Assembly (NCBI RefSeq): GCF_901933205.1 | Contig: NC_044574.1 | Coordinates: 42,813,609-42,877,608, forward strand | Origin: Camarhynchus parvulus | Lineage: Eukaryota; Chordata; Aves; Passeriformes; Thraupidae | Direction: 5' to 3' | DNA length: 64,000 nucleotides | Part shown: in pieces, positions 48,391 to 60,278 of the stretch | Layout of the letters: every line of letters begins with the position of its first letter | Numbering within the stretch: position 1 is the first letter of the stretch | Translations under genes and position numbers: made by a program | The notes under the pieces: generated by a model | Databases searched by the model: none | What the model saw: only the letters and a program-made list of their open reading frames with translations | What the model was told of the DNA's origin: nothing

Positions 48391-51300
48391 GCTTCTGAAG
48401 TTTCAGCCCTGTGCAGAGCAGCCTCCCCAGGCAGATTGCATCCAGCACTTGGGATGTATGGAGCTGAGATCATTACAGTGCCGTGACGACCACAGCAAAC
48501 GTTGAAAGGAGTCCAGGCCATTATTGCATAAGACTTGAGCACTTTTCCTGGCAGTGACTGCAAAGAATATGAAAATGCTGAAACTGAATTTATCCTCAGT
48601 TTCAACATCATCTCAGAAAGAGTCAAACAGCAATGGAATTTCAAGAGGGAAAAGCTCCTATAAAACTAATGCCTTTTCACTCTCCCTGTGTCAGAAGATG
48701 ATTAATTCCTGGTGCTGGAGGTGCATCTGAGTGACTTAGAATGGAGTTCTGGAAGTCACAAAGAAGCAAGAGAGGTTCTGACCGAGGCTTAATCATTCTA
48801 TTCTCAGCCCTAGCTCTGTCCAAAGAGCTGCTGAATGGAAGCTAGCAAGAATTTTGCCTTGAAAAAAGCAAAGGAAAAAGTCAAGATAATCTTGGTTTGT
48901 AACTTGGGATATCACATTAAGAAGAAACTAAAGCAAGACAGATTAAAAGTAGTATCAGATGCCTGATGTTCAGCACTAAATCTGCTCTTTTTTTTTTTAT
49001 TATTTGTATATCTACTCCCAAAGCCAGTATAAACTGGCTGATTGGGCTTTCTGAAACATATACCACATAGGCTGACACATTAATTTGGAATTGAAAGTTA
49101 ATTAGAGTGACCCAAGTTCAAAAACTTTCTCTAGAGTGATTCCCCAGCCCAACACTAACTTATCATAGTCACTGCAAAGTAGGTCTCAACAATCTACCTC
49201 TAAAAACCTCCTGTGCTAGAGCTGAGAATAGAGACATGATAACATGTATTAAATGCTTTATCATCGTTCTATTTAATTTTAAAAAGTACTAGCTAGACAA
49301 TCTAAATCCAGCATGTACGCATATAGATAAGATTGTTGTGTTTTTTAATACTGAAATATATTTACCAGTGTTTATTTAGATACCCTCCAAACATCTAGAA
49401 ATTTTAATTTTTAGAAAATCAGATTTTTTAGGAAGCACCTTTAACTTCTGCAGAAGTAAAAGCAAGTGTCCCCAGAACAAATTGCCTGGTCCACCTCTAA
49501 CTGTTGGAATAACTTCAGCCAACTTCACACGAAACTCGGTTGACATGCTATGAGAAATGGTAGCTTGGGAATACCTAATTAAATCTGTTTAATAAAGCAA
49601 GCAACTGTTACTCATCATAGGAGGTTATGTAGGATGTCTCATCAAAGGAATGTGTACTGAGGTGTTAGCTTCCTTCACCCTGCTCTTTTCCTTGCTGTAC
49701 TTTGTCCAACTGCTCACACGCCATCCGGAAGGTCCATCTGGTTTTGCCAGGATATTATTTCAAGCCTTCTTGCAGCAGGGAACAACACTGCCCAGCTGGC
49801 AACATCAGCCTGTGCTTTAGCATCCTGTGACCTCTGGTGATAATGTTCTCAATGGCACAACTGAACAGGAACACTTTCCAGATGCTACAGGAGGAACACC
49901 ATGGCTACAGCTCAACCCTTGCCCTTCAAACTGTTTCCCTTAAAACTGTTCCCTACCACTTGAGAGTTTGCCCACAGATTTCCACCTCCCTCAGGTTCTT
50001 TCAGACTCCTGCACAGCTCAGTGGCACTGAAGCCCTGCTATGTTGAATCTCTACACTTCACTTCCTTTGCAGAGGAATTACTTTGTAAAAGAGAAATATC
50101 ATCTAACCTGGTACAATTCACCTTTGAAAAACTCCTGTTGCTTTTAATTTTTACATTCTCCACTTGCCTTTCTTTTTTCTCTATTGTTTCAAATCTCTAC
50201 ACACAACTGAGATGACACTAATGAGCTGCACAGACTATTTTTCCCTTTCTGTAACAGAGGGTGCTACAGGCATTATCCCCCAACCATAAAGTGCTGGAGT
50301 TCACAGGTTATGAAAAATCCTTTCTACCAGACTTGCAATTTCCTTTGCCATATCTTGGACTATTATGAGATGGACATTATCCAGCTACTCTTCAGTTGCA
50401 GACATACTTATTTGCACTTCCACAGTTACTCCTGACTACCTTTGTTCCCATAGTATGCCTTGCAAAACACAGTCTCATTATCAAACAAAAGCAAAGTATT
50501 CTTTAGTTTGAGATAATACTTGGACTAGTTTTATCTTCATCCCCTCCTTATTCGACTGTGGAGAAGAAGAAAATTTTTTGGACCCTGCTTCTAATCAGGT
50601 GAAATATATTGAGTTTGAAAATGATCTTGTCTCCATTTACGGACCCCAACAAAAGGCTCAGATAAGCCATTGATGGCACTGAGTTACATGACAGAAAGGT
50701 CCCAATATTTAGAAATAATCAAATTTGAAAGTCTTTTGCCCTGAAATTGCACTGGCTAATACTCCAGTTATCATCTAAAAAACCCACTTGGTCCAAAAGA
50801 GAGAAGAAAACCATTTCAACACAGATTTCAGCTTTCAACCTACTTGTCATTTTGAGTATCTATGTTAGCAAACACTGCCCAGAAACTGTTCCAATGGCTA
50901 CCTTACCTTATGTACTGCAACATCTCAGAAGAGATCCATCCAAGTACAACAGCCCTGTCTGGATCTGGCATGCCTGGGCCCAGCCCCTTGTTTCTGCACT
51001 CACTCATCTTCCAGCTCACCCAGAATACACCCTACACTTCCTGCTCATCCATCATCCAGCAGACAAAACTAGTCCTCACAGCAAATATAGAAAAAATAGG
51101 GGGAGTTTGTATTCATTAAATCCCCAAAACCCCTCTTCCAAGTCCTCTGGCTTCAATATATACAGAAGATCTTCCTTTCTCTGTCTCAAGCTCCTTCCAT
51201 CTTCACCATGCCAAAACCCCAGATCAAGCCTCATTTAATCTATATACAAGGAGCAGTTTCAATCTACTTAATATGTGCAATCAAATCGCTCACTGCTCGA

Positions 51301-53925
51301 TATATTGCAGAGTTTGGGAATGTTTATGAAGCTGCCACAAAACTTTCAGTGCACTGTAGAGCTCTGCTTTGAACTGCCAAAGAAACTGGAAGTTCTTGCC
51401 ATAAAATTGAGGTCCAGTGTGTCACAGAGCTCACATTGTTTTGTCTAATTTGAACCTGGAAACAATTTCTTTGTTTTTTTCAGAACTGGTGAATAATCAC
51501 TGAGCAACTAAAGTCATGCTTCCATGTTAGTACTGAAACAGATTTTCACAGTGGGTTTGGCCTTCTAAGAACCTTCTGTAAATCTTGTATACCAACAATG
51601 GCATCTCCTCTCATAAAATCTACACTAAAGAACAGCTGAAATGTAGAATGCTTTTTCCCCACCCATCACACTTCCAAGAGACCCTTTCTTTTAGCTCCTA
51701 TAGGGATTTTATGAAAGACTGAGGGAGCAAGACATCCCAATACAACCTCTGTATCATATTGGTCAAAATGGTGTATTTTTAGCCAGTCCATAATGTTTTA
51801 CATTTCAATTGAACTGCATGCTTGTGAAATGCATTCCTATGAGAGATGCCTCACCTCACAGGGGCATGGTGGTGCTCCCAGGTACTACAGCTGAAGTAGA
51901 GCTGGCAGCACATCTTTGCTTAGGAATGCCGTGGTACAAGCCATGCAGGAATGCTCCTGGGCTTCTGAGGGCTTCAACAAGGCAGGCACACGAGAAATGC
52001 TCTCTGGGGCCAGACCAGTCATCCACCCAGTCCTGCAACCTATCTGTGACAATGGCTGTACTGTAAGTGTGTACAAATAAAAATGCAGTAATATATCTGG
52101 CAGAGCTTACTCAATTCCTGTTGTAATAATTTCAACAGAACACTCATTTTGGATTGGTAATGTTCACATTTATATTGTGTTCTGTACAATCCTAGTGACC
52201 AAACAAAATAAACTCAGTCAGTTTAATCCCTTGAGCCATCCTCAAAGAGTCTTTCTAATTACAAACAACAAGCAGGCAGCACCTCTTCATGAGGAAAAAG
52301 GGTGAGAAAAGGGAGAGAAACATTAAATGAACACACAAACCCCATCGGTTAAATTGGCTTATTAAAATGCATTCATCCTGGCTAGAATATTTTATTGAGC
52401 AGAGCCAGTAAAGCATGGAGGGAGTCTCCCATGTTGTTAGTCATCTTCAAAAGAATGGAGAACCCACTAAAATAAACTGTATGGAAAGGACAAATGGAGA
52501 TCCCTACACATCCACATCCCTGAAAATTCCCTGGGGCTGCACAACACAGCTGTAGCCAGCCTGAAGTCTCTCAGAGGAAGGATGCCCTGAAGACTTCTCC
52601 TCCTGTGATGTACCCCATCTTCCCTCATCAACAACTCTTGGGGCGCAGGCAGGACCCAGTACAGGCAGAGCTTCAGCCCCAGCTTTGTACAGGTAATTTC
52701 CAGAAAAGACAACCAGTTTCCTTAGAGGTAGGTGTTTGGCTGAAAATTAAATCCTTTTTCAAAAAGCAAGGATAGTGAGGAATACTTGACAAGACCTTCT
52801 TGCAGTTTCCTGGAAGAAAAGACTGCACTGTCCTGTGGCCTCCCTCCCCTTGCCAATGAACTCACACATGGTCTCAGTAACCTGTGATTTGGAGGGTGCT
52901 GCCTTTCACACTGCTTTCTAGCTTTGGCCTTGTCAGCAGAGAGGACAAGAGAGATGGAAAGGGATAGAGCACTCAAGGAAGGCAGAATCCCTAGAAACAA
53001 CCAGTAATGTACTCAGAGAGATAAGTTAGAAGTCAAATACTATAAAACAACATCGTCAGATGTTCTCAGAAATGGCCTGCAATGGAGAACTGGCCAGTCA
53101 CACAATGCTGGCTCTCCCCAGTCCCAGCTGTTGAACTGTTATGAAGTTAAAGTTGCATGAAATACTTTCCTAACTTCACTTTTCCATGGATGTAATAACT
53201 AGCCATACCACAAGGGTGTTTCACAACTGCAGAATGGGAAGAGAAGAGATACACAAGACACTTGGTCTTAAAATGTGATCCATGCTGTGAACAACAAATC
53301 AGAATTCTGGATCTGACCTAACTGTGAAGCAATTTCAAGTGATAATAAGACACCAATGATAAATTTGTTAAATCTGGAGTACATGTGGAACTCATCTGAA
53401 GCATACAGCTGAAAAATAAATACACTACTTTTAAAAGGGATCCAACAGGACATTCTGTTCATAACAACTAGCTGAGGACAGTCTAGCCTGCAATTATGCC
53501 ATTTGTAGACATAAGTTCGATAATTTTTATGTATGTTAATATTTATTGTTTATATTCATTAAGACAGTGTTCTCCTCCCCAGTTTTGAGACACCAAAAGT
53601 CACTAGGCACAGTACAGCAAGGGGTTTACCACTAATTCATGGTGTATTAGTCTTTTAGCTCAGAAGAAAAAAAGAAATCAACATTTGGTTTCAAAAACAT
53701 CACAATTATTTTGAATTGCTCATGGATTTCCAATATCAGCATGTTCACAAAATAGCCAGAGCCAATCGTTACTGCAACCATGTTGTTGGTATGTCCATAG
53801 CAGGACCAAATTAGTTAATCTTTTGAAATCTTTTCCAGCATGATATTTCTGTGATTTCATCCCATGAAATTTGTGCTGCCTTTTTTTTTTTTTTTTAATC
53901 AAGCTTCAATGTGCCGAGACTGTGT
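48391..53925. other. Unannotated non-coding interval
   Basis: About 5.5 kb without a recognised exon. A T-run lies at about 48988-48998. A 163-codon forward frame (50747-51238) has no family motif and a biased Ser/Pro/Leu composition, so it was not called. A T-run of about 16 bases (53881-53896) abuts the next CR1 relic. Confidence 0.45.
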
Positions 53926-54050
53926 CTTCTAGATTCTGTCTAATTTCTTCTTGAAAGACCTCAGTGTCAGCAATTTGGCTACTTCCCAACAAAGTTTGTT
54001 CCAAAATCTAAGCCTTCTGGATATGTCTATAGAGCATCTCTGTTTTCCAT
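53926..54050 (-). mobile_element. Diverged CR1 LINE 3' fragment, reverse orientation
   Basis: Read on the + strand, 'ctgtctaatttcttcttgaa', 'agacctcagtgtcagcaatt' and 'tggctacttcccaacaaagt' followed by 'ttgttccaaa' match the reversed CR1 3' region. The consensus there is ctaatctcttcttgaaagcctccagtgatggag...acttccctaggcaac...ttccag. The match is old and partial, so the element was probably inserted before the avian radiation. Limits are approximate. Confidence 0.7.
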
Positions 54051-55347
54051 CTACTACATGGTTTGCATTCATGTTATTTCTTTGTAGTTCTTAGCAATTC
54101 TCATTACTGACATTTATGGACAACATTTTGCAATAACCTATCCCATTCTCATACCCTGATTTCCGTTTACTCATTGAATATGGAACTTAAGTCTCTAAGC
54201 TGGATTTCTTTTCCTGTTTCCTGTGCTAGAAGCTTACAAGTCAGGTGTAGAGATGCTGAGCACTGAAGTTACTGATGGATCTGGGTGTAAGTATCCCTTG
54301 CCAAACAGGTTCATCTACATATAAGTCTTTTTCGGAAGAGAATGCAGCTTGAAATGAAAATAATTCTATGACAAGCCATGCTCAGAGAAGCTTTTAGTGG
54401 CTAAAATAGCACATTGGTTTGCAGTTAGCTTTTAGAGAAGGAAAACTAGATGCACCCTCCTCACCATTAACAATGTAATTTAACATCAGGCTGCTTGCTG
54501 CCATTAATTTTTCTAACAGGTTTTGACCTTCCATAATTCAGGAACATTTTCCCACTTAGCAGAGACTTCATTTCCACTATACAGCAAAATCTTGAAACAG
54601 GTGAATATTGCCATATAACATTGATAATGACCAAAGTCAAAGCATTTTCTATTCCCTTTAGTTTTGTTTTTTTTTTTTTCTCCAGATCCAAAGTATCACT
54701 GCTTTTTTTCCATAGCCTAATACTGAAATTAAAAGCAGTTAAGATGCACTTAAAAGAAAGGGCCCTCAAAAACAGTTAAGGTGTACTTCTATGTCAAACA
54801 CTGACAATTTATCAGTAAGGGGGGAGGGACAGAGCTTTATTAAGCAGACAGCAACTCCAAAGTACCGTGACAATTAAAATGGATCATTCTAAATTTTAAA
54901 GGACTTTTTGGATTACTCCATGGAGAAATCAGGATGCAGGATGCACACTGCATCCTGCATTATACTGCAGCCTTTCACAACACAACAGCCTAAAGACAAT
55001 GGGAAGATTTTCATACTGCTGAGGGCAAGTGGTCTGTGAATCCTACAGAAAAATATTCAGGAAAATTACCTCAATCTTTGCCCCCTGCATGATTCATATT
55101 CTTTTAAGTTAGCACTGAAAACAAAACATATGAAAATGCAAGTATGATGAGTGACTAGCTGTAAACACAGAACTGTCTGGTCAAAAACAGATGTAATTTT
55201 TACTCCCTTCATTTACTTTACACATTATTCCTGCATGCAATGTTACCACTGAGAATTAAAACCCCATCACACTCAGTTTATTGAGTATTCAAATGAATAG
55301 GTAATGAACATGGGACCCACCCTAAAACCCTCATGAAAAACTATCTC
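54051..55347. other. Unannotated interval with a perfect inverted repeat
   Basis: Diverged CR1 sequence may continue over the first 100-200 bases, but no block is readable. The 27-base inverted repeat at 54934 is listed separately. A short T-run lies at about 54667-54680. Confidence 0.45.
54934..54960. repeat. Perfect 12-bp inverted repeat with a 3-base loop
   Basis: The arms ATGCAGGATGCA (54934-54945) and TGCATCCTGCAT (54949-54960) are exact reverse complements around a CAC spacer. It could form a small cruciform or an RNA hairpin. No polymerase III or miRNA-like context is evident, and the stem is too short for a typical pre-miRNA. Confidence 0.95.
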
Positions 55348-55440
55348 CACAGAATCAAATAGGCTGGAAAATACATATGACATTTTTGAGTCCAGCCTAT
55401 AACCTAACACCACCTTGTCTTAATTATTTAACTTTCAGAA
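55348..55440 (-). mobile_element. CR1 LINE 3' terminus, reverse orientation
   Basis: The + strand shows 'ccacagaatcaaataggctg', 'gaaaatacatatgacat', 'ttttgagtccagcctataac' and 'ctaacaccaccttgtc'. These match the reverse complement of a bird CR1 3' end (cacagaatca...aggttggaaaagacct...atcgagtccaacc...). It is moderately diverged and short. A separate insertion from the one at 53926 is likely, because here the terminal part lies at the left edge. Confidence 0.82.
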
Positions 55441-58400
55441 CTGAAAATTTAACCAGAGGAAAGATTTCTATTGATTTCACAAACTACAGTGGGTTTTTTT
55501 TTAACATAACATCTTTAAAGACTTCCTATGCCTGCAGGACAACCATGTAGGCAAAAATTTCCCAATCAAGAGATATTTGCTAAGCACAGAACAGTCCAAA
55601 CCAAGTTATAACTCCAGTCCATATACTGATAAAGTTTCAGAACAAGCTGCTTTGTGTTGATGAGAAAAGGCCAAGGAAAGGCAAACAATAAGTCTGGCTC
55701 TCTCTCCACCAAGCCTCTTTTATAATAGTTTGACATTGTAAAAAAGCCTTTTCTGAGGTGCAATTTATATTTTCAACCATACAAAGACTTTTACCTTGCC
55801 AAAAGAATATAAAGAAGGCCTGGTAAATGAAAACCAGCCCAGCATTGATATATGAAGTATTAGTGTCTCCTCCCTTCTCACTCAATGGGATTACTTTACA
55901 ATAATGTATATTTTCACAACAAGAAGCCCACATACACCCTAGTCATTACAGAATTATGTTTCTATTATTATGTCATATACAGGGGTAGGACTCAACATGC
56001 CACATGCAAACACCAACTTTTCATTTTCAGTTACTGCAAATGTGCATCACAAAACAGGCCTAGGCTTGGTATTATCCCTGAATCTCTGTGATCCTTACAT
56101 TAGAACTGCAATCCTGGTCTTGAATGTCATTACTCTAAAATACTTCACAACATAATGCAGCTACCAAAAGAAATTTGCATGCACCAAAGACCCTACCTAC
56201 AGTATGCAAAGATGCTAAGTTTTGTTTAAATTTCACAAGCATTTTCTTAGTCTTCCCAGGTCCAAAAGACCTGTAAACTCCTCACTGGAGTTCAGAAAAT
56301 GCAGAGTGCCTTGGATTAGGACATTTACCCAGCGAAATGCACTGTCCTCCCCAGTGGCAGGAGGTTCACTGCACACAGAGCTGCACTGCTCCATCCACAG
56401 CAGGGCTGCTCACAGAGCTGCATTCTGCTACACAGGCACAGCCACAGGCACAGCCACAGCCAGGCACAGGACAGGCTTTGCACGAGTCTGGTAAGTCAAC
56501 ATTACGATGGGAAAAATTCACCCAATGCCAAGTGCTCCAGCATAACCACATAACACTTCATTTGTGTGCTAAAAACTCAACTGGGAGTTAAATGAATCAG
56601 ATCCTTGTGCACAAGAGAAAGTTAACCCTTGCTGAATAAACCTTTTTTTTTTTAGTGTATCAGAATTCAAAAGAATATAGTACTTAAAAAATAGTTTAAT
56701 TTGAATGCAAATTAAATTACTGACATACCATGTCTTCAAATATTCCTGTTTCATAGTTGTTTCTTCTTTTTTGTTGTTTTATGAGTGCGATGTTCCACCA
56801 GGGTCTTCTTTTTCCAATGCGCAACAAAACAAAAGATATCTTCTAAGTGCAGATGAAATAAATCAGAACACTCCAAGTCAAGGCTCTCACTCTGGTTTGA
56901 CTTAAAACAGAAAAAAACACATTACAAAGTACACCAAGAGTTTGTCAAGTCTCTTTAGTGACCCAGAAACTGATTATGATGTACTGAATTTTGCAAGTTA
57001 CTAAATCTGCCCACATATACAATACCAAAACAAAATGCTGGGACTCTGTCACCAACAGGATTTTCTGTTCAAAATTAGACAGATGCAGTAGCATAGGGAC
57101 TCTCAAGGAAATCCCTTGGGACTAACCCCTCCCACCAGTTAACCTTAGTGGTTATCTGGATGAAACGGACAGGCACAGAATTCTCTGAAGATAGCAGCAG
57201 CTGCACCTTCAGAGGAACATTTCTATCAGCTGTGCTGCAGAGTCATCCATAGTAACCTCTGGCCCTCAAAAAGCCTGGGCTGAGACTGAGGGCTAAAGTC
57301 AAATCTTCATCCCAGTGGCTGTGCCTTCCTCCTCTTACCTGTGCACTCCTGTCAGAGTGTGAAAATAACTGCACTGTTCCCAGCTCCCTTAGGGAGAGGT
57401 GCAGCACAAAGACAAAACTTTGTATTCAGAAGTATCATTCATTTTTTCATCAGCACAAGGTCCTGACCCAAAGCCATCTCAAGCTGGCTGTTGTCTGTCT
57501 GTTTGCTCCCATGGGCTTTTGACCAGGACAGTTTTCAGTGTGATATAAAGTTGGGCACAATTATTTTCACACACAAATACAATGACAAGAGGTCACCCTA
57601 GCTGTGCCTATCAAAGCCAAGGGGTCCTAAATGTAAGTGATTGAATTAGTGTACAGGAGGACAAGCCTGGAAAATTAAATTATATGTGCTACAGAAAAAT
57701 CTGACTTTGTTTCCCGAGCTGTTCTTGCTTTCATACTCAAGTGTTTTGTGTTTCCCTCGTCAGTAAGCACGACCACTTGGGAGTGGCTCTGTCCTTGGGT
57801 GGACACATGATTCATGGTGTTGTTGCTGCAACTTCTGTGGGTCTTCCTGGAAAATTTCTGTCCTAATGGTAATTTTTTCTTAAAGAAATGTACTTTTAAG
57901 TTAAACCAGGTTTACAAATATCTCACCAAGTCAAGTGAAGTCCAAATGGGTAAAAGGCAGTTTTATTTTCTTGCTACAAATTTTCCAATGACACCTATTT
58001 TTATGTTGCCAAGGGAAACCTTGATGATTTACTTACTATAAGCCCTTTAACAAACATGAATTCAAATAAGCACTTGTAGAGAACAAAAACAAATGCTTCA
58101 TTCTGAAAGGTATGTTTTCCTTTTAAACACTTCTTCCGTTAGAATAGAAACATAAATTCCACTGATTTTCACTTCTTTTTTTTAACAAAAACCTACTTCC
58201 CCCACCTCCCATCCCAGATGGCTAGATGTTGATTCAGTGCAAAGAACTTGGGAGGCTAAGCAAACATGAGCCTAGTTTGACAATCCATTATAACTTGGCT
58301 AATGCTCCTCTGTCACCAATAATCAAGGCTTTGCTAACACTTTCATTTCTTTCTCTTTTTTTTCACTCTGCTCAGCTGAATCACCAGGATTTCTTTTTTG

Positions 58401-60219
58401 TCAAGAGGGCCCTTTCTTTTAAAGCTTCTTAAGGGAAAAATATTTCTTTCTTCAATGAAGCCCTTGAAGTGGTTTGCTTCTTGCAGGTGAATTCGCAGAA
58501 ATGTTGGTTTGCACAATAGTTTCAGGCACAGCTTTCTCTCTGCCCCCCTCCTTTTCCAATGCAGCATGTGCAGGGCAACTGTGCCCAGCTGCAGCACTTA
58601 ACCCTGTATTGTCTGCCCTGCCCCAGCACTATTTGATAGAAAATCCAAATCTGAGGCTTGATTTAACAGAAGTCCTGACTCTGCTCCTTACAAAGTTCTT
58701 CAACCTTATTAGAAAGCCTCCAAATAAAACAATCCCACTACTTCAGACTTCTTTATCAACTTCTTTATGGAGGCCTGATACACCAGTTTTGAAGGCACAT
58801 TGAGCCACAGTGCTAGCTTGTGGGCATAGGTTCTCCAAACACCTAAAGTCAGGCTCTCCCAAGGGAAGCCTGGATGCAGCGAACCAACAGTTCAGCCATG
58901 GGTGCACAAGCCTGTGTGCATCCCAATCCCTGTGGAGAAAATATAATTGCACCTTGGCTTGTTGGTTTAGGCATCTCCAAAGAGGCTGTGGCATGGCCAC
59001 AGGCTCTGCTCTTGCCCTGTTCCCATGAAGCAAGGAGCAGTGGCTGTACAAAGAACACCAGCACCTGTCTTGGCAAAGGAGCCTGAGGGGGCCTGGCCTG
59101 GCACACAAATCACAAGCAGTGCAGGAGGGACGTGTGTCCCACATCTGCCAGGCAATACATCTCTCCTGGTCAATCTCCAGAGTCAGTGAGGTGAACCCCA
59201 AGCTGGGCTGAGGTAAGCAAAGCTTGGCGAGTTTGTATTTTCCTGCAGAGCATCGCTGTTGCAGGCAGGGGCACCTCTGGACTGGACAAAACCTAACAAA
59301 TGGGGATCTCCAACTTCTCTCAGCTGGGGTCTCTTGGATGAAGCAAAGCAAGAGCAAAAAAATAAACACATTTTACCCCGTCTCTGTGGGAATACAAACA
59401 TTTAAGAAGATTTTGTAATGTGAAGTTTAATATAGAAACAAGGGTAACATATTGAGAAGATCCTACGGCAGTAAAATTTAATTTAAAAGAACAGTGACTT
59501 ACGAGCTCTGAAAATTACTCCTGCCAATGCCCTCAGACCCTGGGTTTTAAATCACTTTAGTGCTCTTAAAGATTGGGAATTTCAGCATTCAAAAGTGATG
59601 TCTAAGGTCTTCATCCAGAGAGCAAGCTTTAAAACTGTCATATTTGCAAAGGCTTTGAAATCTCTTTCCTGTCCCCCACATAGGAAAGGCAACCCACCTC
59701 CCGCTCAAAGAAATAAGTTTAAGGCAGAAATGTTTCTATAGCCATAGAACCATATAAGTGAAGCCTTTTCCCATGCCTTTCCTCACTGCCACCAAGAGAA
59801 GGCACAGCCCTGTAGGGGACCCTCTGCAACATGAGGCTGTTCTGAGCAGGGAGTGACCGCACTGGAGTGGAGTCCATGGGATGGGTGGTCACCTCCTGGA
59901 GAGCAGTGCCCCTGGCATGCACAAGGTTGGGGACCATGCTCTATGGGACTGTCAGCAGGACAGGATGATCCACTGTGGCCCCACATGCTGCAGCATGCTG
60001 CTACCTGCTGGGGTGAGCATGGGGCCAGTGAGCTCCTCTCCCACCACAAATTAGGAGAGAAAAGACATACCTGCCAAGGCAAGGCTAGCATGCCTGCCCC
60101 TCTTCTAATGCTGCAGAGAAGAGGGGGTCCAGCTTTCAATGGCAGGAGCACCCTAAAGCACTTGTAGAACCAAGCAGTCAGTGAGCCAGAAGAGGTGGAG
60201 GGAGCCAGCGGAGAGTACA
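55441..60219. other. Unannotated non-coding interval
   Basis: No exon or RNA gene is recognised. The longest frame in the window (208 codons, minus strand, 58743-59369) lies here and is discussed in the findings. GC-richer sequence spans about 58780-59340 and 59780-60170. At about 59985-60000 there is a perfect 14-base palindrome, 'catgctgcagcatg'. Confidence 0.45.
56431..56474. repeat. Short imperfect CACAGGCACAGC repeat
   Basis: Irregular units of CACAGG and CACAGC follow one another for about 44 bases. It is a minisatellite-like tract without recognised context. Confidence 0.88.
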
Positions 60220-60278
60220 GCATCCAAATCAGCAAATCCCTTAAGCACGTGTTTAAGAGCTTTACTAAACCAGGACCA
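60220..60278 (-). repeat. Ancient amniote palindrome-like repeat, copy 3 (fragment)
   Basis: The words 'catccaaatcagcaaatccc', 'ttaagcacgtgtttaagagc' and 'tttactaaaccagga' match an arm of the repeat seen at 12638. The consensus is '...atc-agcaaagcacttaagcacgtgcttaag-gctttgctgaa-cagga'. Because the family is palindrome-like, the strand is nominal. Confidence 0.6.

Noticed and set aside
50747..51238. 163-codon forward frame, with 'aaaaaatagggggag' near its end suggesting a retroviral env end plus polypurine tract
   Set aside because: No env-like heptad, cysteine or membrane pattern is readable and no LTR start follows. Composition is Ser/Pro/Leu low complexity.
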